37,033 nt of DNA from Thermoplasmata archaeon M9B2D (GCA_002900555.1 MUGD01000023.1:1-37033); one strand, 5' to 3'; shown: positions 18,145 through 25,755, numbered from the stretch's first letter. Notes: a model not told the origin generated them from the sequence alone. Program-made: numbers and translations.

Positions 18145-18519
18145 ATGAAGGTATGTGTATCATCAACAGGGAAGGATTTCAATGCAAGTGTTGATCAACG
18201 ATTCGGTAGATGCCAATATTTCTTAATTATTGACACTGAAACCATGAAACTGAAGACGCTCTTAAATGACGCTGCGCTCTCTTCTGGTGGTGCTGGTGTT
18301 CAAGCAGCGCAACTCGTCACAAAAGAAAATGTGGATTCTGTGATAACGGGGAACATCGGACCAAATGCATTCCAAATCCTTCAAACAGCAGCAATAAAGG
18401 TGTTTACCGGTGCAGAAGGAACTGTATATGACACTATCGAGCGCTACAAGAAAGGAGAACTACAAGAGACTAGGTCAGCAAATGTGGAAAGCCATGCGGG
18501 AATAGGAGGTAGAAATTAA
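18145..18519 (+). CDS. NifX/NifB-like (dinitrogenase Fe-Mo cofactor) domain protein
   Basis: This is a 124-residue protein of the NifX/NafY/VnfX family, which bind Fe-S or Fe-Mo cofactor precursors. The family marks DQRFGRCQYFLIIDTET, SSGGAGVQAAQLV, VDSVITGNIGPNAF and IKVFTGAEGTVYD are all present. The ATG follows AGAGGTAAG by 6 nt. No nitrogenase genes are in the window, so a role in carrying another metallocofactor is more likely. Its stop overlaps the start of a second family member. Confidence 0.9.
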   Translation: MKVCVSSTGKDFNASVDQRFGRCQYFLIIDTETMKLKTLLNDAALSSGGAGVQAAQLVTKENVDSVITGNIGPNAFQILQTAAIKVFTGAEGTVYDTIERYKKGELQETRSANVESHAGIGGRN

Positions 18520-18920
18520 TGAGGATATGTGTCCCAACGATGGGTGAACGTGGGTTCGATGATGTGGTCGGTGACCATTTTGGCAGAGTCCCAACCTATA
18601 CGATTGTGGATCTCGACACCAATGATGTGAAGGTTATACAAAATACAAGTGAGCACGTGGGTGGGGTGGGATATCCACCTGAGATTATGGCGCGGGAGGG
18701 TGTACAGGTCCTTGTCTGTAGAGGGTTGGGGAGACGTGCTCTAAGCATGTTTGATGAAAGCGGTATCAGCGTGTACATTGGTGCTTCAGGGACGGTGAAA
18801 GATGCCATTGCCGCTTTTCGAGAAGGACGCCTTCAGAAAGCAGGTGCTGATGATGCCTGTGGTAGACATGCGTTTCGTGACCAGCATCATCACAAGCATC
18901 ATGACGGACAGTGCAAATAG
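18519..18920 (+). CDS. NifX-like domain protein with His-rich tail
   Basis: This is a 133-residue second member of the NifX family: VVGDHFGRVPTYTIVDLDTN, HVGGVGYPPEIMAREGVQVLV, and SVYIGASGTVKDAI. Unlike its neighbour it ends in a His/Cys-rich tail (ACGRHAF, then DQHHHKHHDGQCK), a probable metal-binding site. Start and stop overlap (TAATG), so the pair is translationally coupled and may form a heterodimer; that last point is inference. Confidence 0.88.
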   Translation: MRICVPTMGERGFDDVVGDHFGRVPTYTIVDLDTNDVKVIQNTSEHVGGVGYPPEIMAREGVQVLVCRGLGRRALSMFDESGISVYIGASGTVKDAIAAFREGRLQKAGADDACGRHAFRDQHHHKHHDGQCK

Positions 18921-18965
18921 ATATCAAACAAGGACGATCATTAGAGGCACAGGTAGGGATATTTT

Positions 18966-19511
18966 ATGACCATCTATGAATTCGAAAATAAAAAACCATG
19001 CATAGGAAAAGGGACGTTTATTTTCCCATCAGCGGATGTGATTGGAGATGTTATCCTTGGAGATAACTGCTACATTGGACCAGGGGCACGTATTCGCGCA
19101 GATTATGGGTCAATACGAATAGGCAACGATACCGCTGTTGAAGAAAACGTAGTTATCCATGCCAGACCCAATGATGAAACCATTATTGGAAATTCAGTGA
19201 CGATTGGACATGGCGCTATTATCCACAACGCGACACTTCATGATTGGGTAATCATCGGAATGGGTGCCATAGTCAGTGATTATGCAGAGATTGAAGAATG
19301 GGGGGTCATTGCTGAGGGAGCAGTGGTCAAAAACAAGACAAAAATCCCAAAAAAAGCAATCGCGGTGGGAGTACCAGCAAAAATTGTCGCAAAAATTACC
19401 CCTGAATACAAGACGCAGTGGACTGAATATAAGAAGATATATGTTGATCTTGCGAGAAAACGGTTTCCTTCTTCTCTTAAAAAGGTGGATTTATTGGGGA
19501 TGAAGGAGTAA
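18966..19511 (+). CDS. Gamma-carbonic-anhydrase-like hexapeptide protein
   Basis: This is a 181-residue left-handed beta-helix protein with repeats such as VIGDVILGDNCYIGPGARIR and a C-terminal helix. The three zinc-ligand positions of the CamH/YrdA group are kept: His65 (VVIHARP), His82 and His87 (IGHGAIIHNA). Many members of this group show weak or no carbonic anhydrase activity. Its place inside an Fe-S assembly operon (45 nt after the NifX gene, stop overlapping the next start) suggests a metal-handling or scaffold role, which is open. Confidence 0.85.
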   Translation: MTIYEFENKKPCIGKGTFIFPSADVIGDVILGDNCYIGPGARIRADYGSIRIGNDTAVEENVVIHARPNDETIIGNSVTIGHGAIIHNATLHDWVIIGMGAIVSDYAEIEEWGVIAEGAVVKNKTKIPKKAIAVGVPAKIVAKITPEYKTQWTEYKKIYVDLARKRFPSSLKKVDLLGMKE

Positions 19512-20347
19512 TGATACTCTCTGTTGCAAGCGGGAAAGGTGGAACAGGAAAAACAACAGTAGCAACAAACATCGCCTTAAGTATAGGAAATGTCCAGTTC
19601 CTGGATTGTGATGTTGAAGAACCAAACGCAAACATTTTTTTACATGCAAAAATAAAGCAGCATGAAGATGTCAGTGTCACTATTCCAGAGATAGATAAAC
19701 AGAAATGTGACTACTGTGGGAAATGCTCTGAGTTCTGTGCCTATAACGCGTTAGCTGTTGTACGTTCAACTGTCCTGGTTTTTCCTGAGTTGTGTCATTC
19801 GTGTGGTGGTTGCGAGCTTGTCTGCCCTAAGGATGCCATTACATGGAGGGAACGTGTTATTGGAAAAATCGAGCATGGAACGACAAACGGTGTCGATTTT
19901 TATCAGGGGATTTTACATGTCGGAGAAGCACAAGCTGTTCCGGTCATCAAAGCATTGAAAAGAAAGATTGATAAAAACAAGAATGTAATCCTTGATGTGC
20001 CCCCGGGTACTTCTTGTCCTGTTATCGAGTCAATCACTGGTTCGGATTATTGTATTCTTGTCACTGAGCCAACTCCATTTGGCCTTCATGACCTGAAACT
20101 CACTGTTGGAGTAGTACGACATCTGTCTATTCCGTTTGGTGTTATTATCAATCGTGATGGCATCGGTGATCAGCGGGTGGAGGTGTACTGCCAGAAAGAA
20201 AACATCCCTATTCTTTTGAAAATCCCTGAACGAGAAAAGATTGCTTTTCTATACTCAAAGGGTATTGCTCTTGTAAAAGAGGCATTTGAGTGGCATGAGA
20301 TGTTTGCCCTTGTTTTCAACTGCATTCAAAAGGAGGCAAGGACGTGA
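19511..20347 (+). CDS. MinD-like ATPase with 2[4Fe-4S] ferredoxin insert
   Basis: This is a 278-residue P-loop ATPase. The N-terminus has the deviant Walker A SGKGGTGKTT. A ferredoxin domain is inserted at about residues 60-105 with CDYCGKCSEFC and CHSCGGCELVCP. Then come VILDVPPGTSCPVIES (Walker B type), LVTEPTPFGLHDL and a C-terminal Rossmann part. The start ATG overlaps the upstream TAA. Proteins of this type come in pairs, as here, and are thought to be Fe-S carrier or maturation ATPases. Confidence 0.92.
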   Translation: MILSVASGKGGTGKTTVATNIALSIGNVQFLDCDVEEPNANIFLHAKIKQHEDVSVTIPEIDKQKCDYCGKCSEFCAYNALAVVRSTVLVFPELCHSCGGCELVCPKDAITWRERVIGKIEHGTTNGVDFYQGILHVGEAQAVPVIKALKRKIDKNKNVILDVPPGTSCPVIESITGSDYCILVTEPTPFGLHDLKLTVGVVRHLSIPFGVIINRDGIGDQRVEVYCQKENIPILLKIPEREKIAFLYSKGIALVKEAFEWHEMFALVFNCIQKEART

Positions 20348-21216
20348 AAGAACTTACAGTAATCAGCGGGAAGGGTGGCACTGGAAAAACATCCATTACT
20401 GCAGCATTTGCCGCGCTTGCGAAAGACGCTGTATTTGCGGACTGTGATGTCGACGCTGCTGATCTTCATCTTATTTTGAAGCCATCGATTAAGAAAACAA
20501 TCAAATTCCAGGGTCTTAAAATTGCATCGATTGATAAAAATATCTGTATTGATTGCAAAAAATGCCATGATTCCTGTCGTTTTCATGCAATCGATGAAGA
20601 TATACAGCTCATTAATGAATCATGTGAAGGCTGTGGTGTATGTGCATATGTTTGTCCTGTCGATGCTGTTACGATGGTTGACAGGGATTCAGGGTATGCA
20701 TATCGTTCTGAGACACGATTTGGACCTATGGCTCACGCAGTGTTACATACCGCTGAGGAGGCATCTGGGAAACTTGTTACGGTGGTAAGGAATAATGCAA
20801 GTGATCTTGCGAAACAACACAAGAAAAATCTTATTCTCATCGATGGTCCTCCGGGTATTGGATGTCCTTTGATTGCCTCTATTTCTGGTGTTAATCTCGT
20901 GTTGATTGTCACTGAACCTACGCTTTCCGCGATTCATGATCTCGAACGAATCCTTGGTGTCGCACAGCATTTCCATATCCCTGCTGTGGTGTGTATTATC
21001 AATAAAGCGACAATCAATCCTGAGAATACCTCAAAGATTGAGCAGTATTGTAAAAAAAATACTATTCCAATCATTGGCACGCTCCCTTACGATACGACGA
21101 TAACCCAAGCGATGATTCATGAACAAAGCATCATAGAGTTTTCTGATGGAATGCTTTCGCAGAACGTTCGTGAAATGTGGGACAAAACCCTGGAGGTTTT
21201 AAAGGAAAATGGTTAA
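20344..21216 (+). CDS. MinD-like ATPase with ferredoxin insert, second copy
   Basis: This 290-residue paralogue of the preceding protein has Walker A SGKGGTGKTS, a ferredoxin insert with CIDCKKCHDSC and CEGCGVCAYVCP, LILIDGPPGIGCPLIAS, and VTEPTLSAIHDLERI. The GTG start at 20344 overlaps the upstream TGA, and GGAGG at 20331-20335 is well placed. The two copies differ clearly in sequence, so this is an old pair that probably works as a heterodimer (inference). Confidence 0.92.
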   Translation: MKELTVISGKGGTGKTSITAAFAALAKDAVFADCDVDAADLHLILKPSIKKTIKFQGLKIASIDKNICIDCKKCHDSCRFHAIDEDIQLINESCEGCGVCAYVCPVDAVTMVDRDSGYAYRSETRFGPMAHAVLHTAEEASGKLVTVVRNNASDLAKQHKKNLILIDGPPGIGCPLIASISGVNLVLIVTEPTLSAIHDLERILGVAQHFHIPAVVCIINKATINPENTSKIEQYCKKNTIPIIGTLPYDTTITQAMIHEQSIIEFSDGMLSQNVREMWDKTLEVLKENG

Positions 21217-21637
21217 TGACACGTTGGAAGAGACAATAAAAGAACTGCAGAGAAAAATAGAAAACGATGAAGAACAAACATATTCCAAAACAGTAATCAG
21301 AGAATATCGTAACCCAACTTATTTTGGAGTTCTAAAACAACCTGATGCAGTAGGAACAATAAAAGGTCCATGTGGTGATACCATGAAAATATACCTAAAA
21401 ATAAGAGGGAAAATAATAATGGAAGGAAAGTTTTGGACCGATGGTTGTGGTGCGACACTTGCTTCAGGAAATATGTTACTAAAGATGATTAAAGGAAAGT
21501 CATTACAGGAGGCAAATACCATAACAGATACAAAGTTAATCGAAGCATTAGAGAGTCTCCCATCGGAACATCATCATTGCGCTCTTCTTGCCGTGACTAC
21601 CTTGCGTACGGCTATTAAAAATTATGAAATTGTTTAG
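21209..21637 (+). CDS. IscU/NifU-N type Fe-S scaffold protein
   Basis: This is a 142-residue protein with the three scaffold Cys of the IscU fold: KGPCGDTMKIYL, TDGCGATLASGNM and HHCALLAVTTL. A helical N-terminal extension of about 30 residues precedes the fold (LEETIKELQRKIEND). It should build or hold a transient [2Fe-2S] or [4Fe-4S] cluster for the ATPases upstream. It overlaps the second MinD-ferredoxin gene by 8 nt, closing the operon. No IscS-type cysteine desulfurase is in the window. Confidence 0.9.
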   Translation: MVNDTLEETIKELQRKIENDEEQTYSKTVIREYRNPTYFGVLKQPDAVGTIKGPCGDTMKIYLKIRGKIIMEGKFWTDGCGATLASGNMLLKMIKGKSLQEANTITDTKLIEALESLPSEHHHCALLAVTTLRTAIKNYEIV

Positions 21638-22116
21638 GTGAATCGACCGTCATCGTTGGCCACTGGAACCTTGTCGATATTCTTTGTAAGCCATCCTATT
21701 TTCCTGACCTCTCGTGTATCAAACTCTGGCACATAGGGTTTGATGTCCAACAGTGGTGTCCCATCGACGATATCAAGGTCCTCAACATGAAGGATATTTT
21801 TGTTTCTGTTTATGAGTCGTACAATCGATATCCCAATTGGGTTTGGCCGATTGGGGCTACGGATCGCAAAAATACCATGAGGCGCATCATCCATAAAAGG
21901 TATTGACACCAGAGATATTGTTTTTGAAAGATGAAAGTGATACAGCAAGATAATATGAGAAAACCCTTCGATATCCTGCAAACCTTTTGCATATTCTGGG
22001 AAAACCTCAACTGTTGCCTTGGTACCTTTTCCACTTATGGGTTGTATCGGTGTTCCTCTTTGCTCCTTGAACGGAGAATGAATAGTACCTATAGGTTTGT
22101 ATCGTATTTCTTTCAT
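21634..22116 (-). CDS. trmO: tRNA (N6-threonylcarbamoyladenosine37-N6)-methyltransferase TrmO
   Basis: This 160-residue TrmO (TsaA/YaeB) beta-barrel enzyme uses SAM to methylate t6A37 of tRNA. Family marks: YKPIGTIHSPF at the start, GTPIQP, FSHIILLYHFH, the SPNRPNPIGIS signature, and DIVDGTPLLDIKPYVPEFD. The length is normal for archaeal forms without the long C-terminal domain. It is convergent with the scaffold gene, the two stops overlapping by 4 nt. Confidence 0.93.
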   Translation of the reverse strand: MKEIRYKPIGTIHSPFKEQRGTPIQPISGKGTKATVEVFPEYAKGLQDIEGFSHIILLYHFHLSKTISLVSIPFMDDAPHGIFAIRSPNRPNPIGISIVRLINRNKNILHVEDLDIVDGTPLLDIKPYVPEFDTREVRKIGWLTKNIDKVPVANDDGRFT

Positions 22117-22178
22117 AACACCTAAGAGCCGACTTCCACTTCCAGTGTTGCATCACTCTGATGTACTGCATGAAAAAA

Positions 22179-22460
22179 TTATGATGTTAGTTCTTCTACC
22201 TCTTTTTTACCTTCTTCTAATGCGTCTTTTTGTTCTTTGTCAAATGTAAGAAGTAGCGTTTGAAATTCACCAATATGCTCTTTTTCTTCTTTCGCAACAT
22301 CCAATAACACGGTCTTAATGTGCTTGTTTTTCGTTAGTGCCGCCATCTCTTCATAGAGGTTGATAGCATCAAGTTCCGCAATAACAGCTACTCGTAATAT
22401 TTCTTTCTCAATATCTTCTGGTTTTATTTTAAGTAAGTCAATTGGTATTTTCGATAACAT
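22179..22460 (-). CDS. Encapsulated-ferritin-like protein, stand-alone
   Basis: This is a 93-residue two-helix ferritin-like protein. Helix 1 carries EILRVAVIAELDAINLYEEMA and helix 2 carries VLLDVAKEEKEHIGEF, giving the E, E...EH iron ligands of the EncFtn group. It closely resembles, from memory, the ferritin domain fused to the N-terminus of archaeal encapsulins such as that of Pyrococcus furiosus. Here the gene ends after EVEELTS with no shell domain, and no encapsulin gene lies in the window. AAAGGAG precedes the ATG, and a TATA-like TTTATTATAATC lies at about 22501-22515. It probably oxidises and stores Fe(II), perhaps as an open decamer. Confidence 0.85.
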   Translation of the reverse strand: MLSKIPIDLLKIKPEDIEKEILRVAVIAELDAINLYEEMAALTKNKHIKTVLLDVAKEEKEHIGEFQTLLLTFDKEQKDALEEGKKEVEELTS

Positions 22461-22616
22461 AGAGGTCTTGTCTCCTTTATTTCATAGTGGAAATGAACCT
22501 GATTATAATAAAGTTAACTGGTGAATTGCTCTGGAAACCACCACGGTTTTTATCATTCCGTACCAATGGTTATTTGCAGTTTGATGACATTTCGTTACAG
22601 AAAAAAATCAAGAAAG

Positions 22617-22632
22617 TGCTCCTGTCGGGATT
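22617..22632 (+). repeat. Left attachment repeat (attL-like)
   Basis: TGCTCCTGTCGGGATT, 16 of 16 bases identical to the tRNA-Glu 3' end at 36123-36138. Identity stops at the next base (TAGG here, CGAA in the tRNA), as expected for an att core. Confidence 0.7.
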
Positions 22633-22685
22633 TAGGCTCCACGGGTAAAAATCCCCTTACGTTTTGTTATCACTACCTTTTACTT

Positions 22686-23605
22686 TTATTTTGGTGATTT
22701 GAATGTATATTGTTGCATCAGCACAGAGGCAATATAATGAACTATCACCTCATCGTTGCCCTTATCGCCTTCCTCAATCGCTTCGTAGTAATGGATTTTA
22801 TCCCTCTGTTCCACGTAGAACATGGGGAATTTATTTTTCATCAATATCCAATTCATCACAACCCTAGATGTTCTTCCATTTCCATCAGAAAAGGGATGAA
22901 GTCGTACAAATTTATTATGCAAGATCGCACCTAATTTCTCTCACCATAATACCATTGGAATAATTTCCTCATTTCTTCCCTAATTTTTTTATACGACGGG
23001 GGAATCCAATCCGAACCAGAAATTCTCACATCATGATTTCTATACTTACCAACAAGTGTACAGTTCGTGTTCTTCGTGAGTACTCCATGTATTTTCAGTA
23101 AGAACTTTTGGTTGAATTCACCTGTATAATTTTTTATGAATTCATAACATTCTTTAGAGTTTATTGTTTCATTATAATCGTTAGGAGTTGCACCAGCAGG
23201 GATGATATTCTCCGTGAGAATCATACTTGTTTCGCGAAGGCTTAAGCGATTACCTTCAATAGCGTTTGTATTGTATGTGAATCGGACGATGAAATCTTCT
23301 TCGTATTTTTTTATCTCATCTGCGTTTAACTTTCCATACCATTTGTGATACACTTCTTTCAAATCTTGAAGTTTCTCTGCTTCTGTGTCACTCAAATACT
23401 TATAATGAGAGGGAGGCCTTATGATTCCTTTTTTTATCGCTTCTTGTTCAATCTCAGCAATTGCATGTGATGTTTGATTTTTCGATGGCGGTTTGCTGCC
23501 AATATATTTTCTTATTTTCTTCCATTTTTTATTACTCGACCTAAAGTTCTTTGTAATGTAATAATACGTTTTTCCGTTCCGCTTGATTTTTTCCAAATAA
23601 ACCAT
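22686..23605 (-). pseudogene. Fic/DOC-family AMPylase-like gene, frameshifted
   Basis: The first 224 codons (23605 down to the TAG at 22931-22933) hold a family-typical N-terminus (MVYLEKIKRNGKTYYYI) and a Fic N-terminal part with FTYNTNAIEGNRLSL, which has the inhibitory S/T-x-x-x-E/G-N look. The catalytic Fic motif HPFSDGNGRTSR lies in another frame (from about 22938 to 22686). The join is at GAGAG (22938-22942 on the minus strand); removing two bases there restores EKLGAILHNKFVRLHPF. So it is a slippage mutation, a sequencing error or, less likely, programmed frameshifting. An intact protein would have about 305 residues and should transfer AMP or a related group. Confidence 0.75.
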
Positions 23606-23611
23606 ATTGTA

Positions 23612-23736
23612 TGTATGGGCACAATAACATATAAAGTTATCTATTTTTGTTTAAAAAAGTGCCCATACAATGTATCATATTATACGGGCACATATGAAAA
23701 CAATTAATATCATTTTTGTCTAGTGTTGTGCTCATA
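23612..23736. promoter_or_regulatory. Repeated operator-like motif at the Fic promoter
   Basis: Four copies of a TRTRNGGGCAC-like motif alternate in strand: 23612-23623 (+, TGTATGGGCACA), 23659-23669 (-), 23682-23691 (+, ATACGGGCAC) and 23727-23736 (-, weaker). The middle two make an imperfect inverted repeat of about 33 bases. The TATA-like CTTTATATG for the Fic gene lies between copies 1 and 2 (about 23632-23640), so copy 1 covers the expected transcription start. Confidence 0.5.
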
Positions 23737-23748
23737 AAATGAAAGAGG

Positions 23749-23761
23749 TGCTCCTGTCGGG
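23749..23761 (+). repeat. Partial third copy of the att core
   Basis: TGCTCCTGTCGGG, 13 bases identical to the start of the tRNA-Glu 3' repeat and in the same orientation. It separates the Fic gene from the rest of the element. Confidence 0.55.
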
Positions 23762-23882
23762 GACTGTACCTGTTCTCTCCTGTAGAAATTTTCGAAAAAA
23801 TGCCCAAAATCAGCCCTTTTGATTCTTTCAACTCCTCTCTCTCAACCCTTTTTCCTTTCTTTTTTTGTTTGGAGGTTTTTCT

Positions 23883-24254
23883 ATGGAAAATCAATCGATT
23901 TGTAGGCGGATGACGCAGTCTGAAAGGAAAGTCGCTGATGTTTTGAAAAGGCTAGGGATTCGTTGGTCTTTTGAACAACCCGTGTTCGTCTGGGATGATG
24001 ATGGACGACCTCGTGTCTGGACGCCTGATTTCTATCTCACCCAGTTTGGTATCTACCTCGAAGTGTGCGGTTCAAAGGAGTTCAATTATGAATACAGAAA
24101 ACGCATCTTTCTAGAAAATGGGTATTGTGTGATCTTCCTGCATGTGTTCAAGGGACCACATCAATGGGAGAATCATTTCAAACGATTCCTACACTATTTC
24201 CTTTTACAGAGAAATCAAGCGTTTTACGATATCTTTCGAAGAAATAGGGTTTAA
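23883..24254 (+). CDS. Small DUF559/Vsr-like endonuclease-fold protein
   Basis: This is a 123-residue protein. It begins ICRRMTQSERKVADVLKRLGI, followed by WSFEQPVFV, the acidic strand RVWTPDFYL and YLEVCGS, and CVIFLHVF. This order fits the PD-(D/E)xK fold of DUF559/Vsr-like nucleases, with Asp in PDF and Glu in LEVCG; Cys replaces the usual Lys position. Activity is therefore uncertain. GGAGGT lies 6 nt before the ATG at 23883. It is the first intact gene to the right of the inner att copy. Confidence 0.55.
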   Translation: MENQSICRRMTQSERKVADVLKRLGIRWSFEQPVFVWDDDGRPRVWTPDFYLTQFGIYLEVCGSKEFNYEYRKRIFLENGYCVIFLHVFKGPHQWENHFKRFLHYFLLQRNQAFYDIFRRNRV

Positions 24255-24476
24255 CTCAGCAAACATGAAAGGGTATGATTTAGCAGTTATAACCTTGTCT
24301 TAATCTCTAAGTTTTTCGACGAGAAAATCGACGAGAATCACAGGGATATTTTCCCACGGACTCTTTCTCTTTTTCATCTTCTATGATAATTCATGAGGAT
24401 CCTGAGGAATCAACCTGAGGATTCTCGTGTCGCTTTTTCAGTATCTTTATCAATCACCTCACATTTAATGGTTATT
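24255..24476. other. Gene-free region beside the IS110 element
   Basis: Part of about 400 bases without a protein gene. TCGACGAGAA occurs twice (24316-24325 and 24328-24337), and CCTGAGGA occurs twice near 24401-24420 around BamHI-like GGATCC. One outer end of the IS110 insertion probably lies here, but this family has no clear terminal repeats to mark it. Confidence 0.35.
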
Positions 24477-24629
24477 GATGGTGAGATCGTTTGACGACGC
24501 TCTTCTATCCGGGTACACATCCCACCGTTACGAGGGTAGGGTTAGCCCACTATGGCGAGTCATTAGCTGCCCATTCTTTTTTCAGGGTACACAGCCCACA
24601 AAAAAGCAGGACAGCCGACTCTCACCATC
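24477..24629 (-). ncRNA. Candidate IS110 bridge RNA
   Basis: A 153-base gene-free block directly downstream of the transposase gene is closed by a perfect 10-bp inverted repeat (GATGGTGAGA at 24477-24486, TCTCACCATC at 24620-24629). Inside, GGGTACACA[T/G]CCCAC occurs twice, at 24511-24525 and 24585-24599. The second copy sits in a loop closed by CTTTTTT/AAAAAAG (24576-24582 and 24600-24606). IS110-family recombinases use a structured RNA with two internal loops, one reading the target and one the donor; in the IS1111 branch it lies downstream of the gene. The size, place and paired loop sequences fit, but transcription is not shown. Confidence 0.45.
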
Positions 24630-24659
24630 CTACACACAACACTTTCATTGGTGTAAGTC

Positions 24660-25682
24660 TCATTCTGCTGACGCTGCATGGTACGGTTGTTTTGTAGTCA
24701 GCACCTTATAGAGGATATCAATCATGCTGGATGCAACCGCGATTTTCGCAATCGCTGTGATCTTCTTCTGTTTCTTTTTCTTCCGGTAGTACCTGCCGAG
24801 TGGTGTGTCTGTTTTTCCTGCGGTGTTCGCTGCTTGTACCAGTGCCCAGCGGAGTTGTTTTCTGCTGGAGCCTTTCGGGATATGACCCCTGCTGGTGGTC
24901 TCACCGGATTGTTTGGTGACTGGTATGACGCCTGCGTAGCGTCGGAGTTTCCGGTTTGAAGGGAATCGTTCGATCGGGCAGACATGGGCGATCACGTAGC
25001 AGGCAAGCACTGGTCCAAAGCCGGTGACGCTTTGAATCAGTGTGTATTCTTTTCTCCAGTGGATTCGTGTGTAGTGTTTCATCTCCTGTTCGACATGTCG
25101 TTGTTTCTTCTCCAGGAACAGAAAATGGTCGTATTCGTACTGGAGTTCACTGCTAACTGCTCCTGTGCTGAGATGTTCCTGCAGGGTGTGTCTCCAGTGT
25201 TTGCTGAAGGCGTCATAGGGTGGCATGAGTACTCTGTTTTTATCAAGGAACGCTTGGATCCTGACGTTGCATCGTACTTTTTCTTCCATGAGTGAATGGC
25301 GGACTTGTACCAGGCTGCGGAGGTGCTGTAGGCGCTCGTCTGGGGTGTACGAGCAGGGGAATGTCCCGAGTCTGAGCATCTCTGATAAACGTTTCGCGTC
25401 AAGTGAATCATTCTTGGATATCAGCTGGCGAAGCTGAATGGTGTTCGCCACGCTGATATCATGTCCGTTCGTGAGAAAAGTGCGGTAAAGGGTGTAGTAG
25501 GATGTGCTTGCCTCAAGGCCGATCTTCGCGGTGTTGAGATAAGGTTTGAGTTGAGGTTCTAGCTCGGAGTAGAGGGTTGCGGTCTGGTTTTCTGCAAGGA
25601 TGTTGCCTCGTTTATCTCGTACGCAGTACGAGGTTTTTTCCTTATGGACATCCAGTCCAATAAAATATTTTGTGTTTTTCAT
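24660..25682 (-). CDS. IS110-family transposase
   Basis: This is a 340-residue RNA-guided DNA recombinase of the IS110/IS1111 family. The N-terminal RuvC-like DEDD domain shows FIGLDVHKEKTSYCV (Asp), IGLEASTSYY (Glu) and SKNDSLDAKRLSEML (Asp pair). The C-terminal Transposase_20 domain carries VTGFGPVLACYVIAHV, FPSNRKLRRYAGVIP and QSGETTSRGHIPKGSSRKQLR, where the catalytic Ser is expected. The length is normal and the frame is intact. The short upstream gap (73 nt to the next gene fragment) and long downstream gap suit the IS1111 layout. It is GC-richer than the surrounding DNA. Confidence 0.93.
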   Translation of the reverse strand: MKNTKYFIGLDVHKEKTSYCVRDKRGNILAENQTATLYSELEPQLKPYLNTAKIGLEASTSYYTLYRTFLTNGHDISVANTIQLRQLISKNDSLDAKRLSEMLRLGTFPCSYTPDERLQHLRSLVQVRHSLMEEKVRCNVRIQAFLDKNRVLMPPYDAFSKHWRHTLQEHLSTGAVSSELQYEYDHFLFLEKKQRHVEQEMKHYTRIHWRKEYTLIQSVTGFGPVLACYVIAHVCPIERFPSNRKLRRYAGVIPVTKQSGETTSRGHIPKGSSRKQLRWALVQAANTAGKTDTPLGRYYRKKKKQKKITAIAKIAVASSMIDILYKVLTTKQPYHAASAE

Positions 25683-25707
25683 GTTGCATCACCTTAGGGT
25701 ATGCAAC
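25683..25707 (-). promoter_or_regulatory. Hairpin over the transposase ribosome site
   Basis: GTTGCAT and ATGCAAC form a perfect 7-bp stem with an 11-base loop directly before the ATG. The loop holds AAGGTG, the only ribosome site. It may limit translation of the transposase, or be the terminal part of the insertion sequence. Confidence 0.45.
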
Positions 25708-25755
25708 ACGAGTCTCCCTCAAGAATTATCATGCCATCTTTTTTGTTTTATCACA

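Noticed and set aside
18145..18920. NifX-like genes as evidence for nitrogen fixation.
   Set aside because: No nifH, nifD, nifK or nifB is present, and such domains are common in non-fixing archaea.
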